A stretch of 46,785 nucleotides of DNA from CAZCCV01 sp964497515 (lineage in GTDB: Bacteria > Armatimonadota > UBA5829 > DTLH01), in assembly GCA_964497515.1 (NCBI GenBank), contig CAZCCV010000019.1:1-46785 (forward strand), written 5' to 3'. Of this stretch, positions 8,665 to 18,200 are shown in pieces. How positions within the stretch are numbered: position 1 is the first letter of the stretch; each line of letters starts with the position of its first letter. Made by a program: the position numbers and the translations under genes. The notes under the pieces were generated by a model. It was not told where the DNA came from, did not search any database, and saw only the letters and a list, made by a program, of their open reading frames with translations.

Positions 8665-9821
8665 TTCACTTCCTCTCTTGCGATAGATGCAAAATGCTCC
8701 GGGTTCTCAGAAAGTGAGAACTCTAACGTGGTGTCTTCAAACCCTGCCGGAATGTTAGTCCGTGTTTTTGGGATAATCTCTGCGTGCAAATGCCCAACAG
8801 CATCACTGCTTCTTACGGCGATATTGTATGCTGGTGTCTCACCAAACATCTGCCTGTACAATTGTACTGCTAATTTGAGCCCGTCTGCAAATGCCCTGCG
8901 ATTCTCCGAAGTCAAGTCTGACACTTTGGCTGTGCACCCTTGCTCCGAGATCAGTGTGACCAGCATGCTGTAGTTTCGTGCTGGCGCAGGATAGGCTCCT
9001 ACCCACACCTGTCCACGGCTGCCGAGTCGAGTGATTTCGAGCTCTTTATCGGATACCACTTTGCATACTCCACACCCTTCAGCCTTCCGTCGAGCTTCAA
9101 TTGCTTTGTACAGCTCAGGTGTCTGCATTATGTATGTTTGACTATGGAAACAGCTCACGCTCTGTCCCGACTCCTTCCGCCGCCCGCCATTGATGAATGG
9201 AACAGCAGCCAAGCCGTGGTTTAGAGCTAGCTTCTCGAGTACCGCCCAAGAAGCAAGCACGTTGTCGAATACGCTTGTCGGCATATCGGGCAGATCGCGG
9301 TAATGATAGTCAGGATGAACCGTTGTCACATAGCAGTTGCCGGGTTCATTCTCGCCCAAAGATGGTGTGAGGTTAAAGAATGTTCTAGTTTGCCAGTTAG
9401 CAGGGAGAGTGAATGCTCCGAGCGATCCGACCAGACCATAGTGGTCTGTCAGCTTGGCCGGATCTTTCCCCGGTTGTCGCCAAAACTCGTTGGCAGCCTC
9501 AATCGAGTTTTCTTCATCGGCTACTACGAGCTTTCCGCATTCATCGAAATAGAATAGCGTAGAAGGGGTGCGTCCGGTGCAGAACAAGCAGTCCTCTCTG
9601 CGGGTGATCTTTGGCGGATCGTCCCCGGATACCTCAAAATGTCTCGCAGCCCTCAGCTGGTTTATCAATACTCTCCGACCGGTGATCGGGTCTTCTTTTC
9701 GCACGCTCACTTTAGCGCGGCACTGCTGTGGGGCTACGACTCCAATGCGCTGCTCAAGTCTTTCAAACTGCTGCTGGTCCAACTGATCCTCCAATGCATA
9801 TACTGCACTATTGTGCACCAT
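8661..9821 (-). CDS. GalT-like hexose-1-phosphate uridylyltransferase/nucleotidyltransferase
   Basis: This 386-residue protein resembles galactose-1-phosphate uridylyltransferase of the HIT superfamily. The zinc CxxC pair is present (C78, C81). The active-site region reads CFHSQ at residues 224-228 where GalT has HPHGQ. The nucleophilic histidine (H226) and the glutamine are kept, but the first histidine, a zinc ligand in E. coli GalT, is cysteine. The C-terminal HxH pair appears as HLHAE at 344-348. It is probably a cytoplasmic enzyme transferring a nucleotidyl group between sugar phosphates or a related substrate. Substrate specificity cannot be read from sequence, and no galK or galE is nearby. 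There is no clear ribosome site before ATG 9821, so the exact start is uncertain. It is coupled to the membrane-protein gene downstream. Confidence 0.75.
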   Translation of the reverse strand: MVHNSAVYALEDQLDQQQFERLEQRIGVVAPQQCRAKVSVRKEDPITGRRVLINQLRAARHFEVSGDDPPKITRREDCLFCTGRTPSTLFYFDECGKLVVADEENSIEAANEFWRQPGKDPAKLTDHYGLVGSLGAFTLPANWQTRTFFNLTPSLGENEPGNCYVTTVHPDYHYRDLPDMPTSVFDNVLASWAVLEKLALNHGLAAVPFINGGRRKESGQSVSCFHSQTYIMQTPELYKAIEARRKAEGCGVCKVVSDKELEITRLGSRGQVWVGAYPAPARNYSMLVTLISEQGCTAKVSDLTSENRRAFADGLKLAVQLYRQMFGETPAYNIAVRSSDAVGHLHAEIIPKTRTNIPAGFEDTTLEFSLSENPEHFASIAREEVK

Positions 9822-9890
9822 AAGTTTAGCACACTTCGGCCAAGCAAGCTAACGCATTGTAGCGCAATTGGTTGCAGATGAATACTGAAT

Positions 9891-12800
9891 TCAGGCAGCG
9901 CGCTGGAATGTATTTCCGCGGAGGTTGTAGAGGCTTTCGGCCAGTATAACTTCGAAGTCTTCTGCCGGCACGGGGCGACTGACGAAATAACCCTGAATCT
10001 CGTTACACTCCAATGACCTCAGGAACATAAGCTGCTCCATCGTCTCCACGCCTTCCGCTATGACGTTGAGCTTTAGGCTCTGAGACATGGCGATTACAGC
10101 GCGTGCGATGGCAGCATCGTCCGGGTTTGTGGTCAGGTCGCGGATGAAGGACTGATCGATCTTTACCGAATCCACAGGGAAGCGTTTTAGGTATGTGAGC
10201 GAAGAGTACCCGGTTCCGAAATCATCTACCGATATGCTCACACCCATCTGCTTAAGTCTGCCGAGAATGCCGACAGCGAGGTCAATGCTGTGCATAAGCA
10301 CACTTTCTGTCAGCTCGAGTTCCAGATAGTCGGGAGCAAGCCCAGTCTTATCGAGCACAGATTTCACAGCTTCAACGAGTCCGTCCTGACGGAATTGTCT
10401 GGCAGATACATTTACGGCTATAGTGATGGGATCCAGCCCTTTGTCCTGCCAGAGCCGGTTCTGCGTACACGCAGTCTCTACCACCCATTCGCTTATAGGG
10501 ACTATGAGCCCGGTCTCCTCTGCAAGTGGGATGAACTGAGCAGGCGGGATTAGGCCGATTTCAGGGTGCCGCCAGCGGACAAGCGCTTCAGCAGCTATTA
10601 TGCGTCCGGTAACCACATCCACCCTCGGCTGATAGTGCAGTACGAACTCATTGCGCTCCACTGCACGTCGTAAGTTGAGCTCCAAATGCATTCTTTCGGT
10701 GGCAGCTTCGTTTAGTTCGTTTGTGTAGAACTGATAGTTGTTGCGACCCTGTTCTTTAGCTCGGTACATCGCGCTGTCTGCGTTTTTGACCAACGTTTCC
10801 ACATCAGTGCCATCGGCAGGGTACATACCGACCCCTATGCTGACAGTGACGAAGAGTTCCTGGCCGGCCAGAACATACGGCTTGCCGAGAGCATCTACTA
10901 TTCGTTCAGTCGTTGCTTTAACCGCGTCCGTGCTCGCCACATTCGAGAGGATCACTGTAAATTCGTCTCCTCCCATCCTGGCTATCATATCTGCTTCGCG
11001 AATACAGTTCTGGAGCCTTTCCGACACAGACTTAAGCAGAAGGTCTCCCAAGCTGTGTCCAAGGGTATCGTTGATTAGTTTGAACTGATCCAAATCAAGG
11101 AACAGCACCGCCATTATCTGATCAAGACGCACTGCCTGAGCCAGACATTTTGTCAACATATCGCTGAATTGCAGCCTGTTCGGCAATCCTGTCAGCGGAT
11201 CGTGATGCGCGAGATAGTCAAGCTGTTTTTCGTAGGCCTTCTTCTCAGTAACGTTTCGTTTGATCGCTATGAAGCGCTCAATTTGGCCGGAGTCATTTTT
11301 GATAGGGGTGACAATTACATCCTCTACCACCATGCTCTTATCTTTACGGCGGACGGTCACTTCTCCGCGCCAGGTTTGGCCACCTAGAATTGTCTCCCAC
11401 AGTGCAGAATAGAAATCGGCATCGTGTTTATCTGAGATTAGGAAGTCCGGCATCTCGCCTTCCACCTCAGCCTGCGTGCAATCTGTTTCACGCTCAAAAG
11501 ACGGGTTAACAAACTCTACTCTGCCACGGACATCGGTGATGACGATCTGATCAGTTGCAGCATTCATAGCGGAGGTTCTAATACGAAGGTCAGCTTCCGC
11601 TTTTTTGCGTTCAGCAATCTCAATGGCGAGCGATACTATGTCAGCCATAGAGCCAGCAAAACTCTGCTCGTCGTCAGTCCATTCTCTCGCCGAACCAATC
11701 TGCTCGCAGCATATTACTCCAATTGTCTTGCCGCCAAGCAGAATAGGCGCATCAACCGTCGATGCAATACCGTTAGGAATGAGATAATCCTCGGCGAGTT
11801 GTCTAGTGCGAGGATCATTCACCGCATCATTTGCAGCAATAATTCTCGCACGGTCAAGCGCCTGAAAGTATTCGGGGAAACTGCTATACTTCAGCACACT
11901 GCCGTCGCAGTGTGAGTCTCTCACACGGTCGTATAGGTTCGCGCAAACGATGCCGCCCATCTGTTCGTTGTACAACCAGATGCCGGCTCGACTGGCCTTA
12001 AGAGTCTTTGCGGCAGCTTCGCAGGTTTCGCTGATTGTCTGATAGAGATCGCCACTGTACATCGTCTTGCTGCGGGCTAATTCCACCAGCATTGCTTGTT
12101 GATTCTCAAGACGCTTGCGGCTTTCGAACAGCGCTTTTTCGGCCAGTTTTCTTTCGGATATATCCCGCACTGTCTCAACAGCGCCAATTATCCGCTGATT
12201 TGAGTCATATAGCAGACTGGCCTTTTCCCAGATGTAGGCTCCGGACTGTCCAAAGGATGAGGCGTAAGTCTCCGCGTGCAGTGCTTCTTTTTCGTTAACC
12301 ACTTCCGAATAGGCTTGTTGGACCGGATCGGACGGGTGAAGTGCAAAGTCTGCCAGCATCGGGCGCCTTTCACCGAAGAATGGAATCGAATACTGCTGGT
12401 CACCTTTCCCCAGCATTTCCGACGCCTTCTTTCCTGTCGCTTCTTCCGCCGCGTGGTTCCAAGCAATGATTCTGCCATTGAGATCGATAACGAACGTTGC
12501 ATCAGGTAAGAAGTCAATAATCGAAGCAAGCTGCTGTTCCGATTCCTTAAGTGCTGTCTCAGCGTGTTTCCTTGCAGTGATGTTGCGAATTATGGCGATG
12601 GTATGTCCGTCAGGCAGAGGAATCAAGCGAACTTCGTAGTAGTCATCATAAGGGGCATCGGAGAATGAGTACTCCATACTGTATGACGCCTTGTTTTCGT
12701 GGACGTAAGCAATAGCCTCTGTGAATTGTTTGACCAGTGTCTCATTTGGGAGCGCGCTAATATCTTTTCCGATTAGCTCATCGATTGACAGGTGCTTGTC

Positions 12801-13085
12801 CTGAGTATCATCGCCTTTGAAGTCAATTATTTTGCCTTCCTCGTCCAGCCTGAAAAGGAGGTCGGGGAATGCCTGGAATATCGCTCGCAGTTCTGAGTTA
12901 GCTTGTATCAGCTCGTTTGAGCTCAGTTCGAGGGCGCGTTCAAGCATACGCAAGTCGGAGTCATAACCAATATACGCATCGTTCACAGCGTCGACAAACG
13001 ACTGTATTTCCGACGGATACTGATCTGCTTCTCCAAAAGAGCGCTTCAGTTGTCTTTTAAGCAAGTTATGAGATTGATCCACCAC
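9891..13085 (-). CDS. PAS/GAF-GGDEF-EAL cyclic-di-GMP signalling protein
   Basis: This 1064-residue cytoplasmic sensor and effector enzyme has these domains in order: a short coiled coil (45-68), PAS (about 65-175), PAS (180-315), GAF (345-490), PAS (500-615), GGDEF (625-790) and EAL (800-1050). The cyclase signature is intact (MGGDEF, 704-709) and has an RxxD inhibitory site (READ, 696-699) five residues ahead. The phosphodiesterase residues also look intact: EAL (833-835), VNVS, ELTES, DDFGTG, VKID and AEGVE. Both synthesis and breakdown of cyclic-di-GMP are therefore possible. There are no membrane spans. The GTG start overlaps the stop of the upstream FIST gene by one base, which implies translational coupling and a functional link to FIST sensing. 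Confidence 0.95.
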   Translation of the reverse strand: MVDQSHNLLKRQLKRSFGEADQYPSEIQSFVDAVNDAYIGYDSDLRMLERALELSSNELIQANSELRAIFQAFPDLLFRLDEEGKIIDFKGDDTQDKHLSIDELIGKDISALPNETLVKQFTEAIAYVHENKASYSMEYSFSDAPYDDYYEVRLIPLPDGHTIAIIRNITARKHAETALKESEQQLASIIDFLPDATFVIDLNGRIIAWNHAAEEATGKKASEMLGKGDQQYSIPFFGERRPMLADFALHPSDPVQQAYSEVVNEKEALHAETYASSFGQSGAYIWEKASLLYDSNQRIIGAVETVRDISERKLAEKALFESRKRLENQQAMLVELARSKTMYSGDLYQTISETCEAAAKTLKASRAGIWLYNEQMGGIVCANLYDRVRDSHCDGSVLKYSSFPEYFQALDRARIIAANDAVNDPRTRQLAEDYLIPNGIASTVDAPILLGGKTIGVICCEQIGSAREWTDDEQSFAGSMADIVSLAIEIAERKKAEADLRIRTSAMNAATDQIVITDVRGRVEFVNPSFERETDCTQAEVEGEMPDFLISDKHDADFYSALWETILGGQTWRGEVTVRRKDKSMVVEDVIVTPIKNDSGQIERFIAIKRNVTEKKAYEKQLDYLAHHDPLTGLPNRLQFSDMLTKCLAQAVRLDQIMAVLFLDLDQFKLINDTLGHSLGDLLLKSVSERLQNCIREADMIARMGGDEFTVILSNVASTDAVKATTERIVDALGKPYVLAGQELFVTVSIGVGMYPADGTDVETLVKNADSAMYRAKEQGRNNYQFYTNELNEAATERMHLELNLRRAVERNEFVLHYQPRVDVVTGRIIAAEALVRWRHPEIGLIPPAQFIPLAEETGLIVPISEWVVETACTQNRLWQDKGLDPITIAVNVSARQFRQDGLVEAVKSVLDKTGLAPDYLELELTESVLMHSIDLAVGILGRLKQMGVSISVDDFGTGYSSLTYLKRFPVDSVKIDQSFIRDLTTNPDDAAIARAVIAMSQSLKLNVIAEGVETMEQLMFLRSLECNEIQGYFVSRPVPAEDFEVILAESLYNLRGNTFQRAA

Positions 13086-14231
13086 TACGATTCCCGAAAT
13101 GTGGTTACTGTCATTGTCAAATAATGCATTTCGCAGTCAGCACCTAGCTCGAATGGAGCGATTTCGCCATATGAGTAGAAACCAGCTTGGACAGTGTCGT
13201 TGCCGAGAGCCGAGCGCACTGCCTCAGACTCTTCCTCAATCAATTGTTTCAACACCAGTCGCCTGCCCAAGCAGCTCACCAGAATGGCGAGGTCCGGCTC
13301 GTGTGAACCGGCTGTTCTTAAAGCGGTTTCGGCGGCACCTCTGGCTCCATCGATCAAATGGTCGGTATTTGCTATCATCAATCGAGCTTGACTGCCTACC
13401 GGAACGTCTCCCGCGACTGTAACACTTCCACTCTTTTCATCCATCGAAAGAATCGCTCTCATAACATTCACAGGATGGTTTGGGCGTCGTATACTCAGTG
13501 GATACAGCACCCGCACTGCCAAATGCGAAGCGGCGAGTTCACCCAAATAGTTTATGAAGACATCCGCTGCCGGCTGGCCGTCGAATTCATATAGAACCTG
13601 CCCTTCGGATTTTGTTACCAGTCTCTCAGGACCAAAGGCANNNNNNNNNNCGACCACCGAGAGATCCACAACCTACCGACAAGCGATCACCATAGAATCC
13701 GATGATCGCTACAGCATCTTTCTGTGATTTTCCATCGTAGACAATATACGTCTGATCGAAATCACGTCCACCCCCGGCCAAGCCGCCAGAAAGTGCAACT
13801 CCATCAGGCAGATTCTGTGTTATCCCGGCCACCATCTCGCTTCCATTCACATTCAATCCGTCCGAGAGCACAAACGCGTGGGTAAGGCCTTTCGGATCCA
13901 ACGACTTAGCGAGTTGCTCCCCGACGCTATAGCTTTCGGAAATATCATTAAGGCTCACGCAGGCACTCGATATGTCCGTATGCTCGAAATGGATTGCCGT
14001 CAGAATTACTGAATCATCAAATACCTGTGTATCAAGAATCTCTCCACCAGTGGAACACCCGAAAACCTGGGCGTTCGGATAAGCCTCGGATACGTCAGGC
14101 AGACACTTACCGTGTTTAAGTAACAATCTATCGCCAAATAACAGAACCAGTTGAGCAGAGTCAGATAGTGCCCCCGGAAGATTAGGGCTCCAACCCTTCT
14201 GTTCTGTCCACGAAAACTGCTCCATTTTCAT
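13085..14231 (-). CDS. FIST sensory-domain protein 1, interrupted by an assembly gap
   Basis: This is one FIST_N plus FIST_C protein broken only by the run of ten Ns. The left part (FGCSTGGE, LSDGLNVNGSE, GFYGDRL, GSLGG) and the right part (FGPERLVTKSEG, CLGRRLVLKQ, GFYSYGEIAP) align end to end with the two intact paralogues upstream. The paralogues have only W-D-P or W-N-P between GG and FG, so about three unsequenced bases would restore the frame; the ten Ns are a placeholder. The start is taken as ATG 14231 (MKMEQFSW), matching the paralogues. FIST domains are proposed small-ligand sensors. The stop overlaps the GGDEF/EAL gene, making this the likely direct partner of that enzyme. Confidence 0.85.
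13641..13650. other. Assembly gap (10 N)
   Basis: Ten undetermined bases lie inside the FIST 1 gene at the codons most conserved among the three tandem paralogues (the GSLGG-W-x-PFGPERL region). The repeat content explains why an assembler would break here. Confidence 0.98.
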
Positions 14232-14366
14232 CGTTCTACTCACCAAATGCTAGATAAATATTTTCAGTGCAAAAGGCCGACGACATCGCAAAGTTCAGCA
14301 ACTCGGCCTATGAGTACAAGAACCATATGCCGCAAGCCGCAGCCGGAATTATCAATTGTCTTCAGT

Positions 14367-14384
14367 GTGCACCGTATGGTGCAC
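14367..14384 (-). terminator. Short hairpin between FIST genes 1 and 2
   Basis: GTGCACC and GGTGCAC form a 7-bp perfect stem with a GTAT loop in the 172-base space between the two FIST genes. There is no T-tract, so it may be an mRNA processing or attenuation element rather than a strong terminator. Confidence 0.35.
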
Positions 14385-14403
14385 TATGGTCGTTATCTGT
14401 TTG

Positions 14404-15549
14404 TTACTCCACCAATTCTCGAAAAGTCGTGACAGTCATTGTCTGGTTGTGCATTTTGCTTTCACTGCCTTGTGAAAACGGTGCAATTTCGCCGTATGAA
14501 TAGAAGCCTGTAAGTGATGCACTCTCTCCTACAATGTCACTTACAGCTTCGATTTCTTCTTCAATTCGCTGTTTAAGAACGGGTCTTCTGCCCACACAAC
14601 TGATTAATATCCCGAGATCTGCATTAGCTAGTCCCATGGCCTCGTGGCACTTCTCGGCAGCCATTGAGGCTCCTTCGACAAGGTGATCCACATTTGCCTT
14701 CATCAGTCGCGCGCACCAGCCCTCCGGAACATCACCGGCAAATGTGACACTGCCTTCTTCCTGGCTTACCGCAAGAATTGTGCGGACGAGGCTTGTGTCG
14801 TGCTCGTCGCTACGGATACTAAGTGGAAACTTCACGCCAGATGCAGGAAGCCCCGACGCATCTTCACCTAGATACTGCTTATACAGATCCAGCGCAGAAC
14901 GTCCATCAAGTTCAAAAAGGACATTGCCTTCAGACTTGGTGACAAGTCTTTCGGGGCCAAACGGATCCCAGCCGCCGAGCGACCCATAGCCGACTGCCAA
15001 TTGGTCACCGTAGAATCCGACTATTCCCGCGGAGTCCTTCAGAGCTTTTCCCTCGTATACGATGCACGTTTGTCCGAAATCCATGCCGTCGCCGGCTAAT
15101 CCACCAGTTACTGCAGTGCCCTTTGGCAGGTTCTGGTCGATCCCCATAGCAAGCTCACTGCCATTTACGTTAAGGCCATCTGTAAGGACTAATGTGTGTG
15201 TGAGATTTTCGTGGTCGATTGCCTTGGCCAGCCGCTTCCCAATGTCATAACTGTTAGATGCGTCGTGTCTGTTAACGCAAGCACTGGCAATTCTGGTCTT
15301 TTCAAAATGTACTGCAGTCAGCGCCAACGAGCCATCGAAGACCCGCGTGTCGAGAATCTCTCCTCCGGTAGAACATCCGAAGACTAAGGCATTGGGGTAG
15401 GCCGAAGAAATCTCTTCAAGGCGCTGCTCGCGTTCAAGTAACGATCTATTACCAAACAGTATTACCAGTTGAGCTGAATCAGCTAGTCCACCAGGCGGGC
15501 CCGGGTTCCAGCCACTCTTTTCGGTCCAAGAAAGCTGCTCTGTTTTCAT
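14404..15549 (-). CDS. FIST sensory-domain protein 2
   Basis: This is a 381-residue stand-alone FIST protein. The FIST_N domain (about residues 25-215) contains FGCSTGGE, LTDGLNVNGSE and GSLGGWDPFGPERL. The FIST_C domain (about 220-375) contains CVGRRPVLKQRIEEE and the diagnostic GFYSYGEIAPF, ending MTVTTFRELVE. There is no signal peptide, membrane segment or output domain, so it must pass its signal to another protein, plausibly the PAS/GAF/GGDEF/EAL enzyme downstream. The reading frame opens at a GTG at 15561, but ATG 15549 (MKTEQLSW) aligns with FIST 1 and sits just after GAGAGG. It is a tandem paralogue of the genes on both sides. Confidence 0.9.
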   Translation of the reverse strand: MKTEQLSWTEKSGWNPGPPGGLADSAQLVILFGNRSLLEREQRLEEISSAYPNALVFGCSTGGEILDTRVFDGSLALTAVHFEKTRIASACVNRHDASNSYDIGKRLAKAIDHENLTHTLVLTDGLNVNGSELAMGIDQNLPKGTAVTGGLAGDGMDFGQTCIVYEGKALKDSAGIVGFYGDQLAVGYGSLGGWDPFGPERLVTKSEGNVLFELDGRSALDLYKQYLGEDASGLPASGVKFPLSIRSDEHDTSLVRTILAVSQEEGSVTFAGDVPEGWCARLMKANVDHLVEGASMAAEKCHEAMGLANADLGILISCVGRRPVLKQRIEEEIEAVSDIVGESASLTGFYSYGEIAPFSQGSESKMHNQTMTVTTFRELVE

Positions 15550-15676
15550 CGTTCCTCTCACCAGACTATAGTCACCCGCCTTACAATAGGGTCATTCGTG
15601 TTATCGGCAGTATCGGCTCGATAGTTCAGGGTATATGTGGTAGCAATGTGCGTGTTTTGGCAAGGTATTGTTCACA

Positions 15677-15682
15677 ATTATA
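15677..15682 (-). promoter_or_regulatory. Possible -10 box upstream of FIST 2
   Basis: TATAAT reads on the minus strand, about 130 bases before the FIST 2 start. It lies within a TTATAAC direct repeat of 13-base period. No convincing -35 box is present at 16-18 bases, so this is a weak call. Confidence 0.3.
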
Positions 15683-15732
15683 ACAAACAGTTATAACGCA
15701 AGGAAGGTTGGTCGAAAGTGATAGTGTTTGCA

Positions 15733-16881
15733 CTACTCGTCTGACTCTCTAAAGGTGGTTATTGTCATTGTCTGGTTGTGCAATTCACTGATCTCTCCAG
15801 CAGAGAAAGGGGCGATCTCACCTAGCGAATAGTAGCCGGCCAGGGGTGTCCCGGTTCCCACAACATCGCGCACAGCGTCTACTTCTTCTTCTACGCGCTG
15901 TTTCATAACCCGTCTTCTACCAACACAACTGATCATCATAACCAGGTCTGGGCTGAGAGATCCGAGAGTATCGCAACTCGTTTGTGCTGCTGCCGTGGCT
16001 CCATCAATGAGATTGTCCACATTAGCCTTCATAAGCTGGGCGTAGCGGCCTTCAGGCATATTTCCTGCGAAGACTACAGAACCATTGCTTTCGTCTACCG
16101 ATATAACAGTCCGAACCAGGCTGCAACCACTACTATTGGCAGACCTAATACAAAGGGGGAAGATCACTGCGGTAGTGGGAAGTCCTGCCGCATGTTCGCC
16201 CAGATACAACTTATAGAGCTCGAGCGCGGGACGACCGTCAAGCTCGAAGAGGACATTGCCTTCGGACTTAGTGACCAGTCTTTCAGGGCCAAATGGGTTC
16301 CAACCGCCCCGCGATCCACACCCTGTTTTCAGTTTGTCTCCATAGAACCCCAGTATTCCGACGGCACCTCTGCGTGCTTGTCCGTCGCAGACGATAAGTG
16401 TGTCTTCGTGGTTCATACCGTCGCCAGCCAATCCGCCGGTCAATGGTATTCCATCTGGCAGGTTCTCAGTAATCCCATTTACCAGTTCACTGCCATTTAC
16501 ACTCAACCCATCAGAAAGAACAACCGCGTGCCGCAGGCCATTATGTTCAAGACTCTTGGCCAACTGTTCTCCAATATTGTAATTGCCGGCAGTGTCGCTA
16601 ATGCGTACGCATGCACTTGAAACGTGAGATTGTTTGAAGTAGGCGGCGGTGAGAACCAGGGACTCGTCATTAACCTGCGTATCGAGTATCTCCCCTCCAG
16701 AGGAACAACCAAAAATCTGGGCTTTGGGATAGGCACCTGAGATTTCTTGGAGTCGGTCGCTCTCTTCGAGTAGCCGTCTGTTTCCGAACAACAAAACCAA
16801 TTGTGCAATGTCGGCCAATTCGCCTGTCAGGCCAGGGTTCCAACCGCTCTCTTGGCTCCAAGAAAACTGCTCTATCCTCAA
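15733..16881 (-). CDS. FIST sensory-domain protein 3
   Basis: This is a 382-residue FIST protein with both halves intact: FGCSSGGE, LSDGLSVNGSE, GSRGGWNPFGPERL and CVGRRRVMKQRVEEE, then GYYSLGEIAPF near the end. The frame is open up to an ATG at 16941, but the extra 20 residues have no counterpart in the other two copies. TTG 16881 (then RIEQFSW) aligns with their starts and has a GGAAGGG site eight bases upstream, so I choose it. It is the first gene of the FIST, cyclic-di-GMP, GalT-like and gpsA run. It differs from copies 1 and 2 at many positions, which suggests an old duplication with ligand divergence. Confidence 0.88.
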   Translation of the reverse strand: MRIEQFSWSQESGWNPGLTGELADIAQLVLLFGNRRLLEESDRLQEISGAYPKAQIFGCSSGGEILDTQVNDESLVLTAAYFKQSHVSSACVRISDTAGNYNIGEQLAKSLEHNGLRHAVVLSDGLSVNGSELVNGITENLPDGIPLTGGLAGDGMNHEDTLIVCDGQARRGAVGILGFYGDKLKTGCGSRGGWNPFGPERLVTKSEGNVLFELDGRPALELYKLYLGEHAAGLPTTAVIFPLCIRSANSSGCSLVRTVISVDESNGSVVFAGNMPEGRYAQLMKANVDNLIDGATAAAQTSCDTLGSLSPDLVMMISCVGRRRVMKQRVEEEVDAVRDVVGTGTPLAGYYSLGEIAPFSAGEISELHNQTMTITTFRESDE

Positions 16882-17077
16882 CTCTGCACCCTTCCGTGAA
16901 TAGAATATGAAACGGATTGATACTATTCGTTTTATCAGCATAACATAACGTGCAGGTTAGGGCGAACAGCCTTACTAGGCCAATGGTTGCAGGTTTCCTT
17001 TGTTGCTCTTGACATTAGAAGCCGCTCTGCGGTTTCATTAAGCGTACAATGTGAGCAAGAATACGTTGGAGAATGAT

Positions 17078-18190
17078 ATGGCAGACTACAGATCAAAGTA
17101 CTTTAGCAGGACTCAAGGGGAGTTTCCCGACGAGATCGAAGTAATCAATGCGAAGTTCACGAAAATCGAGGACCTTCGTTACGGCACCAATCCGCACCAG
17201 TCAGCGGCGTTCTATCGACCGAAAGGGTCGGAGGATCAACTGCCGTTTGCCGATATGCAGATAATCAAATCGGGCAAATCCGGTATGTCGGAGACAAATA
17301 TATCGGATATACACCACGGAACTTCAATCGTGAAGTATTTCGTCAACCCAGCGTGCTCGGTAATGAAGCATATGAACCCCAGTGGTGCGGCAGTTGCTAG
17401 GCCAGGTGAATCACAGACAGATGCTTACATTCATGCGAGAGATGCAGATGCTCGCGCTGCATTCGGAGGGACTGTCTGCTTCAACACCCCTCTTGAAGTT
17501 GCCACAGCCGAAGAGATAATGACGAGTGTTGTCGAGGTTGTGGCTGCTCCCGATTTCGAAGACGGCGCTGCTGATGTGTTTTCGGATTTCGATCGGTTCA
17601 AGAAGAACAAAGAGATACGAATAATCCGTGTGCCGAACATTGGCTCACTTGCAAAGTTTGTCGGAGATCCGGCTATGCCGACGATCAAAGTGCTCGGCGA
17701 CGGTTCGCTGATAGTTGCAGATCAGCTTCTCACCAAGATTCGAACCACCAGTGATCTGATACCGGCGGTAACTGAGCACGCAAAGCACGGGAGAGTCGAA
17801 ATCGCCCGTGTCCCAACCGACCGAGAGAGTGACGATCTCATATTCTCGTGGTATGTCAACCTGAACGTTCGCTCAAACGGCGTCGTTATCGCCCGTGATG
17901 GTGTGACACTGGCCGTGGGGACAGGCGAACAGGATAGAGTGGGAGCAGTTGAGCAGGCCATAGACAAAGCTCGACGTAAGTTCCAGGGAGGAGAGACTCT
18001 GGATGGCGCTGTGCTTGCATCCGATGGATTCTTCCCAATGCGAGATTCCATAGACATCTGTGCCGAAGCGGGAATCACCGCTATTGTTCAGCCCGGTGGT
18101 TCAGTGCGCGACTGGGAGGTAATCCAGGCTGCAAACGAGCACGGGATAGCAATGGTTTTTACAGACGAAAGGGTGTTTTCGCACCATTAG
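17078..18190 (+). CDS. Stand-alone AICAR transformylase (PurH C-terminal type)
   Basis: This 370-residue cytoplasmic enzyme matches the transformylase half of PurH, which formylates AICAR using 10-formyltetrahydrofolate in the second-to-last step of purine synthesis. Visible markers are RYGTNPHQSAAFY, the KHMNPSG segment (residues 97-103) that corresponds to the KHxNPCG active-site region, AAFGGTVCFN, and the C-terminal SDGFFPMRDS and QPGGSVRD blocks. The IMP cyclohydrolase (MGS-like) domain is absent, so inosinate cyclisation must be encoded elsewhere. The frame opens at GTG 17051, but ATG 17078 has a GGAG site at the right distance and starts MADYRSKYF. The gene stands alone between divergent FIST genes and convergent rsmG. 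Confidence 0.88.
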   Translation: MADYRSKYFSRTQGEFPDEIEVINAKFTKIEDLRYGTNPHQSAAFYRPKGSEDQLPFADMQIIKSGKSGMSETNISDIHHGTSIVKYFVNPACSVMKHMNPSGAAVARPGESQTDAYIHARDADARAAFGGTVCFNTPLEVATAEEIMTSVVEVVAAPDFEDGAADVFSDFDRFKKNKEIRIIRVPNIGSLAKFVGDPAMPTIKVLGDGSLIVADQLLTKIRTTSDLIPAVTEHAKHGRVEIARVPTDRESDDLIFSWYVNLNVRSNGVVIARDGVTLAVGTGEQDRVGAVEQAIDKARRKFQGGETLDGAVLASDGFFPMRDSIDICAEAGITAIVQPGGSVRDWEVIQAANEHGIAMVFTDERVFSHH

Positions 18191-18200
18191 TAGGGTTCTA

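Noticed and set aside
13085..14246. Two separate truncated FIST genes or a pseudogene
   Set aside because: The break coincides exactly with a run of Ns, and both parts align with one intact paralogue.
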